Assembly (NCBI RefSeq): GCF_018294505.1
Contig: NC_057798.1
Location: forward strand, 369,305,199 to 369,369,198
Source of the DNA: Triticum aestivum
Lineage: Eukaryota > Streptophyta > Magnoliopsida > Poales > Poaceae
Direction: 5' to 3'
Length of the DNA stretch: 64,000 bases
Positions within the stretch are counted from its first letter, which is position 1. Each line of letters starts with the position of its first letter. The translations under genes and the position numbers were made by a program. Below are positions 21,095 to 32,788 of the stretch, piece after piece. The notes under the pieces were generated by a model. That model saw nothing but the letters and a program-made list of their open reading frames with translations. It did not search any database and was not told the origin of the DNA.

Positions 21095-22899
21095 CGCTTG
21101 GTTGGATAGAGCGTAAGAGCTCAGGGTGCTGACCCCGATGGAACTTTGGCTGCATCGTACCCTAAAGCTGGCACTGCTTGTCCTGGCTTCCCTCGAGCGC
21201 ACCATTGACAGATAGAGATCAAGGATTCGATGGCTGAGGGACGGAGATGCCAACGGTAAGCTCTTCTAGGCCGGGGCAAATGGGAGAAGATCCAAGAACT
21301 TTATCTCCTGCATTAAGAGGGGCGATGAGGTCATCACTGAGCGAACTAGGAAAGAAGAGATCTTCTCGGAGGTGTTCAAAAAATTTCTTGACAAGGCGGG
21401 ATCGAGGAGAGGCTCCCTGGACCTAGAATATCTTCAGATCCCTAGTCGTGACTTGCAAGAGTTGGAGCTAATGTTTACGGAAGATGAAGTGTGGAAGGTG
21501 ATAAAGAAGATCCCGACAGACAGAGCAGCTGGACCGGACGGGTTCATCGTAGCGTTCTACCACATCCCGTGGCCAATCATGAAAGGCGACACCATGGAAG
21601 CTTTGATGAAGTTGTTTGTTGGAGACGGTAGAGGATTTGACAAACTGAATGAAGCACACATCATATTTATTCCAAAGAAGCCAGATGCCATGGAAGTGGG
21701 AGATTATCGGCCTATTAGTCTTCCCCACAGCTTTGCCAAGCTCTTCGCCAAGCTGCTAGCTCTGAGAGCATGCCCCCGCATGTCAGAAATCATTGAGATA
21801 AACCAATCCGCCTTCATCAAAGGTAGGAACATTCATGACAATATCCTGCTAGTCAGGCAAGTGGCCTGAAAACTTCATGCCAGAAAGGAGGAGAAGGGGC
21901 TCTTCCTAAACCTCGACATATCGAAAGCGTTTGACTCATTATCTTGGCCTTTCCTGATGGAGATCCTGGGAGCTAAAGTCTTCGGTCAGAGATGGATTAG
22001 GTGGATCTCGATGTTTCTTCAATCTGCCAATACCCGTGTGGTAGTCAATGGGGTCCCTGGTAGGCGCTTCCACCATGCCAAGGGGCTTCGGCAGGGCGAC
22101 CCGGTCTCTCCGCTGCTATTTGCTATTGCTATGGACTCCCTCACCTATATCATGAAGAAGGCAACTGAGGTCAGTGTGTTGAGCTCATTCAGAGGTATGT
22201 CGATGAACCAAAGGCTTTCATTATACGCGGATGGCCTGGCCCTGCTCTTAAGACCGTCGTCTCAAGACCTCAATTTTGCGAAGGCCACCTTTGACATCTT
22301 CGGTGAGGCTTCTGGTCTAAAGATCAACTATAGCAAATCGAATCGATCCTCATCAAACAGGATGATATTGACCATCATAGAGTGGAAACTGTGCTGCAAT
22401 GCAAGATGGCTAAATTTCCATGTCGTTACTTGGGGCTGCAGCTGGCAATCCATCAACTCCCCCGAGCAGACTGGCAACCCTTGCTGGATCAGGTTCGGCA
22501 TGTTATCTCGGCCTGGCAGTGTGGCTTCATTCAAAGGCCAGGCAGGCTAATTCTCATCAAGACGGTGATCGCAGCCAGACCGTTTCATTAGCTCCTGGTG
22601 CTTGACCCCCCCTCCCCGCTTGGGTTCTGGAGGACATAAACACATGGATGCGTTTCTTCTTTTGGGATGGAAAGAAGAAGAGTAACGGAGGGCAATGCCT
22701 CGTCACGTGGGAGACAGTTTGCAGGCCGACGAGCTTTGGTGGTCTGGGAGTGAAGAATTTGACGTTGCAAGCTCTCACACTTCGGGTGCGTTGGGAATGG
22801 CTTTGGAGAACAAACCCGAACAGGCCATGGCAAGGCCTCCATCTGATGATTGATGAGCAAGCGTGCACAGTCTTTGATAGCCTGGTCAAGATCACCGTT
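21095..22899 (+). pseudogene. LINE ORF2 fragment 2: reverse transcriptase
   Basis: It resumes the LINE from 4838. RT blocks are clear: TDRAAGPDGFIVAFY, AHIIFIPKKPDAMEVGDYRPISL, QSAFIKGRNIHDNIL, LFLNLDISKAFDSLSW, GLRQGDPVSPLLF and SLYADG. The last normally reads YADD, so a catalytic Asp is replaced by Gly. A TGA at 21867-21869 interrupts an otherwise continuous frame from 21372 to about 22340. Frameshifts follow near 22350 and 22600; the later pieces (KFPCRYLGLQL, MRFFFWDGKK, FGGLGVKNLTLQ) are the post-RT region. Interrupted at 22899 by the Fatima-like element and resumed at 31919. Confidence 0.93.
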
Positions 22900-23370
22900 T
22901 GTCGGTGTCAAAACCGGCGGATCTCGAGTAGGGGGTCCCGAACTGTGTGTCTAAGGCTAATGGTAACATGAGGCGGGGGACACAATGTTTACCCAGGTTC
23001 GGGCCCTCTCGATGGAGGTAATACCCTACTTCCTGCTTGATTGATATTGATGATATGAGTATTACAAGAGTTGATCTACCACGTGATCGTAGAGGCTAAA
23101 CCCTAGAAGCTAGCCTATGATTATGATTGTTCTTGTCGTACGGACTAAACCCTCTGGTTTATATGGACACCGGAGGGGGCTAGGGTTACATAGAGTCGGT
23201 TACAGAGAAGGAGATATACATATCTGAATTGCCAAGCTTGCCTTCCACGCAAAGGAGAGTCCCACCCGGACACGGGACGAAGTCTTCAATCTTGTATCTT
23301 CATAGTCCAACAGTCCGGCCAAAGTATAAAGTCCGGCTATCCAAGGACCCCCTAATCCAGGACTCCCTCA
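22900..23370 (-). repeat. Fatima-like 3' LTR
   Basis: 471 bases, paired with 31443-31913. A purine-rich ttcaggggctac on the minus strand directly precedes it and is the likely PPT. The TATA region here reads ccatataaacc on the element strand, altered relative to the 5' LTR. Confidence 0.95.
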
Positions 23371-23926
23371 GTAGCCCCTGAACCAGGCTTCAATGATGAT
23401 GAGTCTGGCGTGCAGATTGTCTTCGACATTGCAAGGCGGGTTCCTTCTCTGAATACTCCATAGAAGATCTTGAACACAAGGATTGTGTCTAGCTCTGTAA
23501 AACAATTTCCATATACCACCGTAGAGAGCACAATATTCCACAAATCTAATCTGATGACAACTTTTCATAGCATGACATCACATTGCGGCCTGGTCATTAT
23601 GCGAACCGTTTTTCTCAACCTGCTATCGCACATATCGAGGCAGTTTTATTGGCACGTCTTGTCAAAGCAGAGATCGTGTCCCCTCATCACGGGATTCTCA
23701 TCAATACGGGTGTGGGTAAACCAACCACGCCATCAATCGCGGCGCTTGGGGAATAAGCGAGTTTACCGGGCAAGTGGGGAGGCGCAGGATACCGGCTACC
23801 TTTATAAGGAGATAAGGGCTCCCCTTTTTCACCCACGCCATGCTCTCTCTGCTTATCCATTCCCCCTCTCGCTCTAGCTCCAGCGCCCAAGCGTTCGTCT
23901 TCTCCGCCCACAAAGGCCCTCCGAAA
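23371..23926 (+). other. Spacer between 3' LTR and antisense gene
   Basis: No coding recognised. It would contain the promoter and leader of the antisense gene; a possible TATA-like string is not obvious. GC content rises from about 23690 toward the first ATG at 23927. Confidence 0.6.
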
Positions 23927-26900
23927 ATGTCCGGATCCGGAGCAGGAGGCAAGTGGATGGCCTCCACCGTCCAGGAGAGGGAAATCAAAAAGCTTCGGGA
24001 GGCCGGGTATCTGGCCAAGAAAATCAGCCACCGTCTTCCGATGGCGGGACATATCGTCCCTACTCCTAAACCCCACGAGAGAGTTGTATTCCTCCCTCAT
24101 TTTGTCCATGGGCTAGGGTTTCCCCTCCACCCATTCGTTTGCGGCATCATGTATTACTACGGGGTTGATTTTCATGATCTATCCCCAAATTCCTTCCTCA
24201 TCATCTCGACATTCATTGTCGTGTGCGAGTCCTTCCTCCGCATCTCACCGCACTTTGGCTTATGGATTAAGATTTTCAATGTGAAGCCCAAGGTAGTGAG
24301 CGGTGAGCACGCCGAGTGCGGAGGTGCCATGGTGAGCAAGATGCCCAATGTCACATGGCCGTCTGGTACTTTCAATGATTCCATCAAAGAGTGGCAGCAA
24401 CAGTGGTTCTATGTCACCGAGCCACGCAACCCAAAATGGGTCGCAGTTCCCAAATTCCGATCCGGAGCTCCCTACGGCTTACGCCCTGGCCCAAGAAAGG
24501 CCTGAACTGGTCTTCGTCCGATGAACTGTTGGTGCTCCAAACGCGCGTCAAGGATATGGAAGACAACAATATCAAACTTGTCAATGTAGTCCAGGTGATG
24601 TTAGTTCGCCGGATTCTTCCTTGTCAACACCAGGCTTGCAATTTATGGGAATTCGACCCGGCCAAGCACCATACCCTGCAAGAGCTCTTTGGCTCCTCGC
24701 ACAAAGACATCTGGAAGGTGCTTTTCAAGTCCGGCAAATCGTGGCCGGACTCAGCCGAGGACCGCGGGTACCAATTGTCCCGCCCTGCAAGTTCGGTAAG
24801 TCATTATATGTTTTATTCGCATAACCCAAGGGAAATGCTTAATGTGTTTTCCAACACTCTCCTAGGGTTGGACGGAGAAGGAGGGGCGGATCTACTGTCT
24901 GGCCCCACAGCCGGAAGAACTGGCCGGCTCACTTCTGACGAAGATGCTGGTCCCGACGCCTTACAAGGCGCCGAAGAAGAAGGCCGAGAAGGAGGCCAAA
25001 AAGACCAGGGGCGGCCTCCGTCGCCGTGGCGCCTTGGACACAATATCCGAAGACTCCAATGCCCGTTCTTCCTCCGAAGAGGACAACAACGAGGAGGAAG
25101 ACGAATCCCCAGTGGGGGGAAGAAAGAAAAGGACAGCCTCCACATCCTTGGAGGCCGAGTCGCCTAAGAGGGAAAAAACTCCTCTTCCGGAGGAGTCCAC
25201 CGCCACTGCCGACAGCAGCCTAGAGTGGGATGCCAGGGCCCAACCCCTGGTGAACTCGTGAGTATATAAAATCCGAACACATTTACGCATCCGGACTCAC
25301 TATGGCATGACGTTTCAATCATTGAGCCATACTTTTTTGTAGTTCGGCGAGGGCCCGCACCGAGCGATCCTCATCAGAGGATGCTATGGACAGCAAGACG
25401 CCCCCGAAGGCTCCTTCCCCAAAACAAACACTAAGGTATCATCACAGAGGGACCCTGGCCAAGAAGGGGGGGGGGGAGATCGTCAAGGCGGTACCAGAAG
25501 GTCAAACTTCCGGGGTCGGACAGACGGGAGAAAAGGGTCCCATGGACGTTGACGGCGGGGGCTATCTCGAATATGGACGCTGGCCAGACACAATTCCGGA
25601 GACCGGTACGGCTCCAAAATTAGGCAGGCAGCCTCCCTCGACTCAGGGGGTGCGCCTGTTCCGTTGGCAACCTCTATCCAACTAGAGGTGCCGGATAGTT
25701 TACTGGCGGCGCTGAAGAGCGCCTCCATCGTTGAAGAACACCGTGCCCTTATGGGTACGGTGATTGAGAAGATTCAGTCCTCTGAGAGTGGACTGAATGA
25801 AGCCTGTATCAGCCTTATAACGGGCTTTGAGGTATGTTTTGTGGGGTTTCTAAGAGTGTCATAGTATATGTAGTAGCCCCTAATACACTGTTTGGTGAAA
25901 GAAAGAACCGAACAGAGGATCAAATATATGATCGCACGAGACTCACTTTATGGCATCTCTCTTTTGTTCAAAAGAAGGCGTTTGCAGCAACTGCCGCCTC
26001 TCAAACTGCGGAAGTCTCCGGACTGAGGCAGAGTCTGGAGCGGGCCGAAGGAGAACTCGGCCGAGTGAAGAAGCAGTTGGAGGATAACCAAGGTATGCAG
26101 AAACCTTGTTCGCATTCAGCACAAATGAATAAGTTAGCATGATGAAAATATTTTTAGGATGTGCTCTAGGGGCGACGGCCGAAATTGAGGCTCTTAAGAA
26201 GGCTGTGGCCGAAGCCAAGAAGAAGGCAGCCACAGAGCAGGCTCTTCGCGAAAAGCATGAGGCCAGGGTTACTGAAGCTGAGCGAGAGCTTCAAGAGGCC
26301 GTGAACAAATGCGAGACCTTGGAGCAGAGTTTATCAGGGAAAGAATCTGAACTCTCCCAAGCTCACCAAGCCGCAAGTGATGCCCGGGGGGAAGCCCAAG
26401 GTGCCCTGAAGGAAATCCAAGAGGCGAGGAAGATTGCGGCTGGTAAGGCCTTTTCTATACAAAGCGGGTATTTGAAAGGATAAAATCAAGTTGATAATTT
26501 AAATTCTGATTTCTCCAGGGGTATTTGCGGAGCTGCCATGCAGCATATCTGATGCCACACAATTCTTTCGAGCTGAAGAAAGGAGCACTGCGGAGAAGCT
26601 CTTCTGGTCGCAGTATCTGGCGTCGGTGTATCCGGTGCCATTTGCCGATTAGCTGAACCAGTTGATCGAACTGCATAAGGCGGCCGAACTAGCCATGAAG
26701 TATTTGATTATCCGGCTATGGCCCGCCGAGCTGATTCCAAGCAGCTACTTCGGGCTCGTGAAGCGGCTTGCGAGGGCCTTCCCTCGACTTGATGTCATCA
26801 AGCGGTCGGTTTGTATTGAGGGTGCGCGAATGGCCTTCACCCGTGCAAAGGTGCAATGGGGGAAGATGGATGCTGAAAAGCTGATGACCGAGGGACCGCC

Positions 26901-27003
26901 GGATGGGAAGGAGCACCGCAAGCCTGAATTATATTATGATAGTGTCATGAAAGGATCCCGCCTTGCGGCGGAGCAATGCACCAAGGAAATTATATTTCCA
27001 TGA
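23927..27003 (+). pseudogene. Antisense six-exon gene, Transposase_28-type domain
   Basis: Opposite in direction to gag. Exons inferred from GT-AG sites and reading frame: 23927-24795, 24866-25257, 25343-25831, 25975-26092, 26158-26442 and 26519-27003. All five junctions are phase-consistent (for example the Gly codon split across exons 5 and 6). Exon 1 encodes a domain resembling the Pfam 'putative gypsy type transposon' family (HERVVFLPHFVHGLGFPLHPF, GLWIKIFNVKPK). Exon 2 is Lys/Glu-rich and acidic. Exons 4-5 are a heptad-like coiled coil rich in Ala, Glu and Lys. Exon 6 is a helical C-terminal domain ending KEIIFP. Lesions: a frameshift near 24470, one within exon 3 (possibly the G11 run at 25466-25476) and a TAG at 26650-26652. 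Function is unknown; similar antisense ORFs are known from Tat-lineage gypsy elements. Confidence 0.75.
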
Positions 27004-28100
27004 ATACAGTCATGTTGTCCTTTGTAATGTTTGAACAAGGTGTTATTTGACATTTTTTCCTCCTGCATGGCCATTTTATATATTAATCCTAAGAGTTGGC
27101 CAGTCATCGGCTTCTGCCCCCACGTAGGAAGTGCGGGGGTGTTCGGGATAAACCTGAGCACTCTTTATCCTAGTTTTGGGTCCTTGAAGGAGGTGTTCAG
27201 CACAACAAACCAGGCAATCGGACTATAGGGCTTTCTCACTCTCACTTAGCCATAGGAGTTTGACAAAAGGAAGGTCGGCGCAGCCCCTGGTGTTCGGAAG
27301 ACTGCATGAGGGGCCCTATAAGCACCTGATCGGAAGAAAAGCCGATCCATCGCACGCTGCATTAGTTATGGTATTATGCAAAAGAAATCCTTAAAGATTT
27401 TACAACCTATCGAACAGCTGACCAGCTCTCGCCATATCATGACAGTCAATTTTCGGCTTTCTCTACTGAGGCGCTCGTCCGGAAGAACCAAGACACAATC
27501 GCAATAGTTCTCGCTATGCCGCCTTAGCCGATATAGAGGAACGTAAGGCAGCAAAACATGGGAGCCGGGCAAACCCAACTATTGACCCAACACATGATTC
27601 GGAGCTGATGCATATAATGCTATAAGTTCGGGGTGCCAAACGTCCGCGAAGGTGTTCGAACTTTATTGCCATTATTATGGGTACAATGAAGCCCCTAGCA
27701 TATTAAGGCATATCACGATGTACGGATGCCATTTTGACGAAGAGTGTCAGTAAGAAACAACAGCAGATAAGCATCATATAAAGCCACATGTTGTAATTGA
27801 ATAATACGCCAAAGCGTACGGATACAAGTAATGTGATAGAAAAAGAAATACGACTTTGGAACCTGCTGAGATCAATCGGGAGGAGGCTGTGTGCGGGTCC
27901 GGAGTGTAACCGGATGGTCGTCAAGGGGCATCTCTAAGGATTGCCTTATGCATTCGAGCGGTTTCCATGCCGCCAGTCCTGGCTTACGCAAAAGTGGACC
28001 TGCAAAGATACTGCAAAAAAGATATTTATGTGCCACGGAGCGGTTAGGCCGCATTGTGTGGCTTATCCTAGTTGTGCCTCTGTTTACTGCCGGAGTGTTT
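27004..28100. other. Spacer in Fatima-like element
   Basis: About 1.1 kb between the antisense gene and the decayed protease/RT linker. I find no domain on either strand. The pol core (RT, RNase H, integrase) expected on the minus strand between here and the protease is absent. Confidence 0.7.
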
Positions 28101-28880
28101 TAGTTGAGCTCCGGACGAGCCGGGCTATCCCGTCGCAGAGTAGTCTAGACTCCCTTGACGGTGTCCGGGAGCTTGGCCGTCGATCGAGGTTCGATTGAAA
28201 GATGCCTTTCGTTGCTTCTATTGTCAAGGCAGCTGTACACTCTTCGGCGCAGAGGTGGAGTTTGGCCTTGCCATTAACCGTTATGACGCCACGCAGACCG
28301 TGCATCTTGAGCTTATGGTAGGCATAGTGTGGCACCGCGTTGAATCGAGGAAACGTGGTTCATCCAAGCAGTGCATGATAATTACTGCGGAAAGGGACGA
28401 TGTCGAAGACTAACTCTTCGGTACGGTAATTGTTCGGTGATCCAAAGACTACCTCCAGAGTGATGGACCCTGTACAACGGGCCTCCACACCTGGTATAAC
28501 ACCTTTAAAGGTTGTTTTAGTGGGCTTGATCATCGAATGATCAATACCCATCTTGCACACTGTGTCCTGATACAGCAGGTTTAGACTGTTGGCTCCGTCC
28601 ATAAGGACTCGTGTGAGGTGGAATCCATCAATCATTGGGTCGAGGACGAGTGCGGCTGAATTGCCTTGATTGGTATTGGCTGGACAATCCGTATGATCGA
28701 AAGTGATCGGCCGTAGTTTATATTGTGGAGCGACTGGCTCCGTTAAGTCAACATCCCTAAGAGTGCATGTCCGTTCCAGTTTGGGAATGTGGATGGCGTT
28801 TATCATATTCACCGTTTTGATTTGCGGGGGAAATTTCTTTTGCCCTCCGTTGTTTGGTGATCGGGGCTCCTCGTCGTCGT
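28101..28880 (-). pseudogene. Fatima-like protease and start of RT linker
   Basis: The minus-strand frame (about 28880 to 28360) gives VLMDGANSLNLLY, the gypsy retropepsin site with DGG-S changed to DGAN. Downstream are EELVFDIVPF and NYHALLG, the usual end of the protease. A TGA follows immediately. A second piece (about 28335-28190) reads PHYAYHKLKMHGLRGVITVNG, the conserved protease-RT linker of this lineage, then all homology stops. This places the pol deletion near 28150-28190. It is in a different frame from gag. Confidence 0.88.
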
Positions 28881-30613
28881 CATCGCTTTGAGACCCTTTC
28901 TCCTTGTTTTCGGCACCTGGCCTGCCGGCTTGTTTGAAGACCCAGCATTCTCTGTTGGTATGATTGGCCGGTGTTCCTGGGGTGCCATGAATTTGGCATG
29001 GACGATCGAGTATGCGGACCAGGCTGTACGGGCCCGAATTGTTCTTTTGAAATGGCTTTTTCCACTGACCGGACTTAGAGCCGCTGAATCCGGTATTGAG
29101 TGCCGTGTCTTCGATGTTATCACCATTTTTGCGACGCTTGTGTTTGTTGCGTCGTGGCTTGCCGTTGCTATCTCTGGCCTCTGATGTGCCAGGATTGCTT
29201 GTTGTGTTGTTGCTAGAGCCAACCAGCTATCCTCGCCCGCACAAAAGCGGGTCATGAGTGTTGTGAGGGCTGCCATGGACTTTGGCTTTTCTTGGCCGAG
29301 ATGTCGGGCAAGCCAATCGTCATGGATATTATGCTTGAAGGCTGCTAGGGCTTCGACATCCGGATAGTCGACAATTTGGTTCTTTTTATTTAGGAAGCGA
29401 GTCCAGAATTTCCTGGCTGACTCTCCGGGCTGTTGGGTTATGTGACTTAAATCGTCAGCATCCGGTGGTCACACATACATGCCCTAGAAGTCATCCAGGA
29501 ATGCGTCTGCCAGGTTCTCCCAACTTCCGATGGAGTTTGCCGGCAAGCTATTTAGCCAATGCCGAGCCGGTCCCTTGAGTTTTAATGGTAGGTATTTGAT
29601 GGCGTGTAGGTTGTCCCCGCGGGCCATGTGAATGTGGAGAAAGAAATCTTCTATCCATACCGTGGGGTCTGTAGTCCCATCATATGATTCAATGTTCATG
29701 GGTTTAAACCCTTCTGGGAATTCGTGATCCATTACTTCATCAGTGAAGCATAGGGGGTGTGCGGCGCCTCTATGCCGGGCTACATCACGACGTAGCTCAA
29801 ACGAGTCTGGTCTGCTGTAATCGGCCTGACCGGATTTGTATTTAGTATATCCGGCGTGACGGTCATCGTTCCGCACTAGGGCGCGCCCCCGTGATCCGTA
29901 GATCGATCTTGACTGTCCTGCTTTGTTTTTCAATTTGTCTCACAGGTCATGCGTGTAGCCCCGGGCCTTCGTGTTTTTGCTTCTTTGGCGACGGGGTGCA
30001 GGCTGGACTTCGGGCTGATACGCCGCTTTATCTTGGCCACGAGGTGGCCGGTCAGCCGCATCATGCACTGGTAGTGTGAGCTTTAATGCCTCCTCCTCGA
30101 GTTGAGGTAGCAACCCACGCTTTGGGTAACTTTTGGTTGGGCGCTCGAGTCCGTATTCCTCGGCAGCCAGGACCTCGGTCCATCTATCAGTTAGCAGATC
30201 CTGATTAGCTTGAAGCTGTTGCTGCTTTTTCTTCAGGCTTTTTGCAGTGGCTATAAGCCGGCTCTTGAAGTGCTCCTGGTCGACAGGATCCTCAGGCACG
30301 ATGAATTCTTCGTCGCCGAGGCTCACCTCGTCTTCGGAGAGGGGCATGTAATTGTCATCCTCTAATTCTCCATCCATTGCCTGTTCCTTAGGGCTAGCTT
30401 GCCCATCCTCCCGTTCGGCCTGCTCGAAACCTGGCTGGGCGGGATTGTTTTCATCCTCGGCGTTATCCGAAGCGTTATTGTCTCTTGTGCCGGTATCGCT
30501 ATTTTTGCTATGACGAGGCTTAGAGCGGCGCCGATGACGTTGGTGCTTAGATTGCTTCTCAAGGGGATTATCCTCCGTTGCCTCATCGCCATCGCTTTCT
30601 TTGGGGGTGTCCA

Positions 30614-30675
<62 letters not shown>

Positions 30676-31370
30676 TATGATGAGGTGGCTGTCCAGCGCC
30701 CTGCGGGCGTTGGTTCCTATTCTTCTCTGGCATCATCGTCCATACCATCGATTTCTTCGGAGTCGAAATCAAGCATGTCGGTTAAGTCGTCGACAGTGGC
30801 TATTAAGTGTGTGGTGGGTGGGAAACAAATTTTTTCATCGTCCACTTCCCACTCGAGACAGAAATAGTTCAGCCAAGAGTCTCCTGACAGGGAGAGAGAT
30901 TTCAGTGAATTTAGCATGTCGCCCAAGGGTGAGTGCTGAAAGATATCAGCGGAGGTAAACTCCATGATCGGTGCCCAATCAGATTCGATAGGTATAGATG
31001 CATGTGATTCGGAGCCTATGGCTGGAGACGAGTCCGAGGGTCCGATGACACAGGCCTCATCGGTGGCGAAGTCTGTGTTCGGCTCTATCACCAATGAGTG
31101 TGCGGCCTCTATGGCGGGGTCCATCCACCCATCCTCGGATGGCACGATCTGCTCCGGATTAAGGGCCGCGGCAGCCGTAGGTGTGATCTCCCGAACACCG
31201 TCCAATGGCAGATCTAAGTCATGCTCGTCGTGACTGTTCGGCGCACCTGACATGGGCTTGAATCCATCAAAGATCAAGTCTCCGTGGATGTCCAAGCGAG
31301 TTGGCCCGCAATACGAAGCCGCCAAATATGAAGATCTGCCCGGGGAGGAAAGCCTCACCCTAGATCGCAT
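28809..31370 (-). pseudogene. Fatima-like gag
   Basis: One frame from about 31370 to 28809 with stops at 30717-30719, about 29940, 29484-29486 and just beyond. The N-terminal 217 residues are acidic, followed by a (TA)n tract read as Tyr-Ile repeats. A charged segment with RHRRRSKPRHSK comes next. The retrotrans_gag core follows (FKPMNIESYDGTTDP, WIEDFFLHIHMARGDN, LPLKLKGPARHWLNSLP). Downstream FWTRFLNKKNQIVDYPD continues the core. A Cys-rich nucleocapsid knuckle is degraded. Gag would assemble particles and could in principle be supplied by other family members. Confidence 0.88.
30616..30673. repeat. (TA)n microsatellite inside gag frame
   Basis: 58 bases of uninterrupted AT dinucleotides within the gag coding region, between the acidic N-terminal segment and the charged segment. 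Neighbouring coding sequence on both sides is in the same frame. Confidence 0.98.
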
Positions 31371-31442
31371 CGTTGCATATGATTGAAGGAGCCATCAAGC
31401 CTTATCGTTACGACACAGTGGAACTCTCAATGAAAGCACTAA

Positions 31443-31913
31443 TGTCGGTGTCAAAACTGGCGGATCTCGGGTAGGGGGTCCCGAACTGTGCGTCTAAGGC
31501 TAATGGTAATAGGAGGCGGGGGACACAATGTTTACCCTGGTTCGGGCCCTCTCGATGGAGGTAACACCCTACTTCCTGCTTGATTGATCTTGATGATATG
31601 AGTATTACAAGAGATGATCTACCATGAGATCGTAGAGGCTAAACCCTAGAAGCTAGCCTATAATTATGATTGTTCTTGTCCTACGGACTAAACCCTCCGG
31701 TTTATATATACACCGAAGGGGGCTAGGGTTACACAGAGTCGGTTACAGAGAAGGAGATCTACATATCCGAATTGCCAAGCTTGCCTTCCACGCAAAGGAG
31801 AGTCTCGCCCAGACACGGGACGAAGTCTTCAATCTTGTATCTTCATAGTCCAACAGTTCGGCCAAAGTATATAGTCCGGCTATCCGAGAACCCCCTAATC
31901 CAGGACTCCCTCA
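31443..31913 (-). repeat. Fatima-like 5' LTR
   Basis: 471 bases. On the minus strand a TATA box (tatatataaa, about 31701-31710) lies in its middle. The sequence just inside (ttagtgctttcattgagagt on minus) is where the PBS should be; I cannot match it to a specific tRNA. The TSD half is ctgtt at 31914-31918. Confidence 0.95.
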
Positions 31914-31918
31914 CTGTT

Positions 31919-32783
31919 GGAGAGGGATCAAAAGTCCTTTTTTGGAGAGATCATTGGATACACGGAGTTGCGGTTAAGGACATTGCCCCGCTGCTTCCTC
32001 AACTTGTCAGCACAAGAGATAAAAATAGGAGAACGATGTGTGATGCGCTTGTTGACAATGCCTGGGCGAATGATGTCCATGATGAGCTCTCGTTCACGTC
32101 TCACATGCAAGTTTACATGTTGACACAAGCCATTAGCACGGTGGTAAGAAACATGGAGGAGCCGGATCGCTTCGAGTGGCCCTGCGATGCATCGCGCAAA
32201 TACAGTGCCAACTCCACTTATAAGAGACTTTGCATCAGATACACCCGTTCCCCGATGGCCGGCTGCATTTGGCGAAGCTGGGCACCGCTCAAGTGCAAGA
32301 TCTTCATGTGGTTGTCCTGTCAGTTCCGAGTGTGGACCTCCGATCGTCGAGCCAGACATGGTCTTCAAGATGCCCCATCCCCTTACTACACTTGCTTTCA
32401 GGAGGAGGACAATGTGGATCATATCCTCGCACAATGCATTTTTGCTTGGGAGGTGTGGCACTCCTGTTTTAGTTCATGGAGCATCACCATACACACACCA
32501 GACACAAATGTCTCATTCTTGCCATGGTGGCTTGACCAAAGGAACCGATTCACAGGAAGGACCAAGAGAAGCATGGACTCAATCACTATTATCATTGCAT
32601 GGGCACTTTGGAAGCAATACAACGCACGTGTCTTCAACAACAGGCCAAGACAGAGAACTACATTGCAGCTTATGAGATTCAAAACGAGATTGAGGAGTGG
32701 AAGAAGGCCGGTCTTGGTGGTGTCGGAGCTTTAGATCCTTTCACGAGAGAGTAGTCTTCGTTCACTATGGTGTAGGTGTGTTG
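31919..32783 (+). pseudogene. LINE ORF2 fragment 3: C-terminal zf-RVT domain
   Basis: The frame from 31919 to about 32734 reads SKVLFWRDHWIHGVAVKDIAP and then the zf-RVT zinc-binding region: GCIWRSWAPLKCKIFMW, CFQEEDNVDHILAQC and VWHSCFSSW supply the Cys/His ligands. It is typical for the end of plant L1 ORF2. The segment is open over about 270 codons, better preserved than the RT part. The 3' UTR starts near 32740 and is cut at 32784 by the Athila-like element. Confidence 0.9.
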
Positions 32784-32788
32784 GGTGC

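Larger units (their letters stand above)
22900..31913 (-). mobile_element. Ty3-gypsy element (Fatima-like), internally deleted
   Basis: 9.0 kb with two 471-base LTRs and TSD ccgtt (22895-22899) / ctgtt (31914-31918). Read on the minus strand it has gag (31370-28809), protease, then no RT, RNase H or integrase. In their place is spacer and a plus-strand spliced gene (23927-27003). LTR divergence by hand is 27 of 471 (5.7%), about 2.2 million years. LTR text (minus strand starts tgagggagtcctggattagg) matches my memory of Fatima and relatives. Deletion of the pol core makes it dependent on other copies. Confidence 0.93.

Noticed and set aside
24391..25167. 258-codon plus-strand frame as a single-exon gene
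   Set aside because: It reads through a GT-AG intron (24796-24865) into the wrong frame; the spliced model joins better to downstream exons.
27004..28100. Small open frames on both strands (60-75 codons)
   Set aside because: No domain, no conservation cue and stop density as expected for non-coding sequence.
31719..31913. Open frame continuing from the Fatima-like LTR into the LINE (from 31772)
   Set aside because: The first part is LTR sequence; the apparent fusion is an accident of the insertion site.
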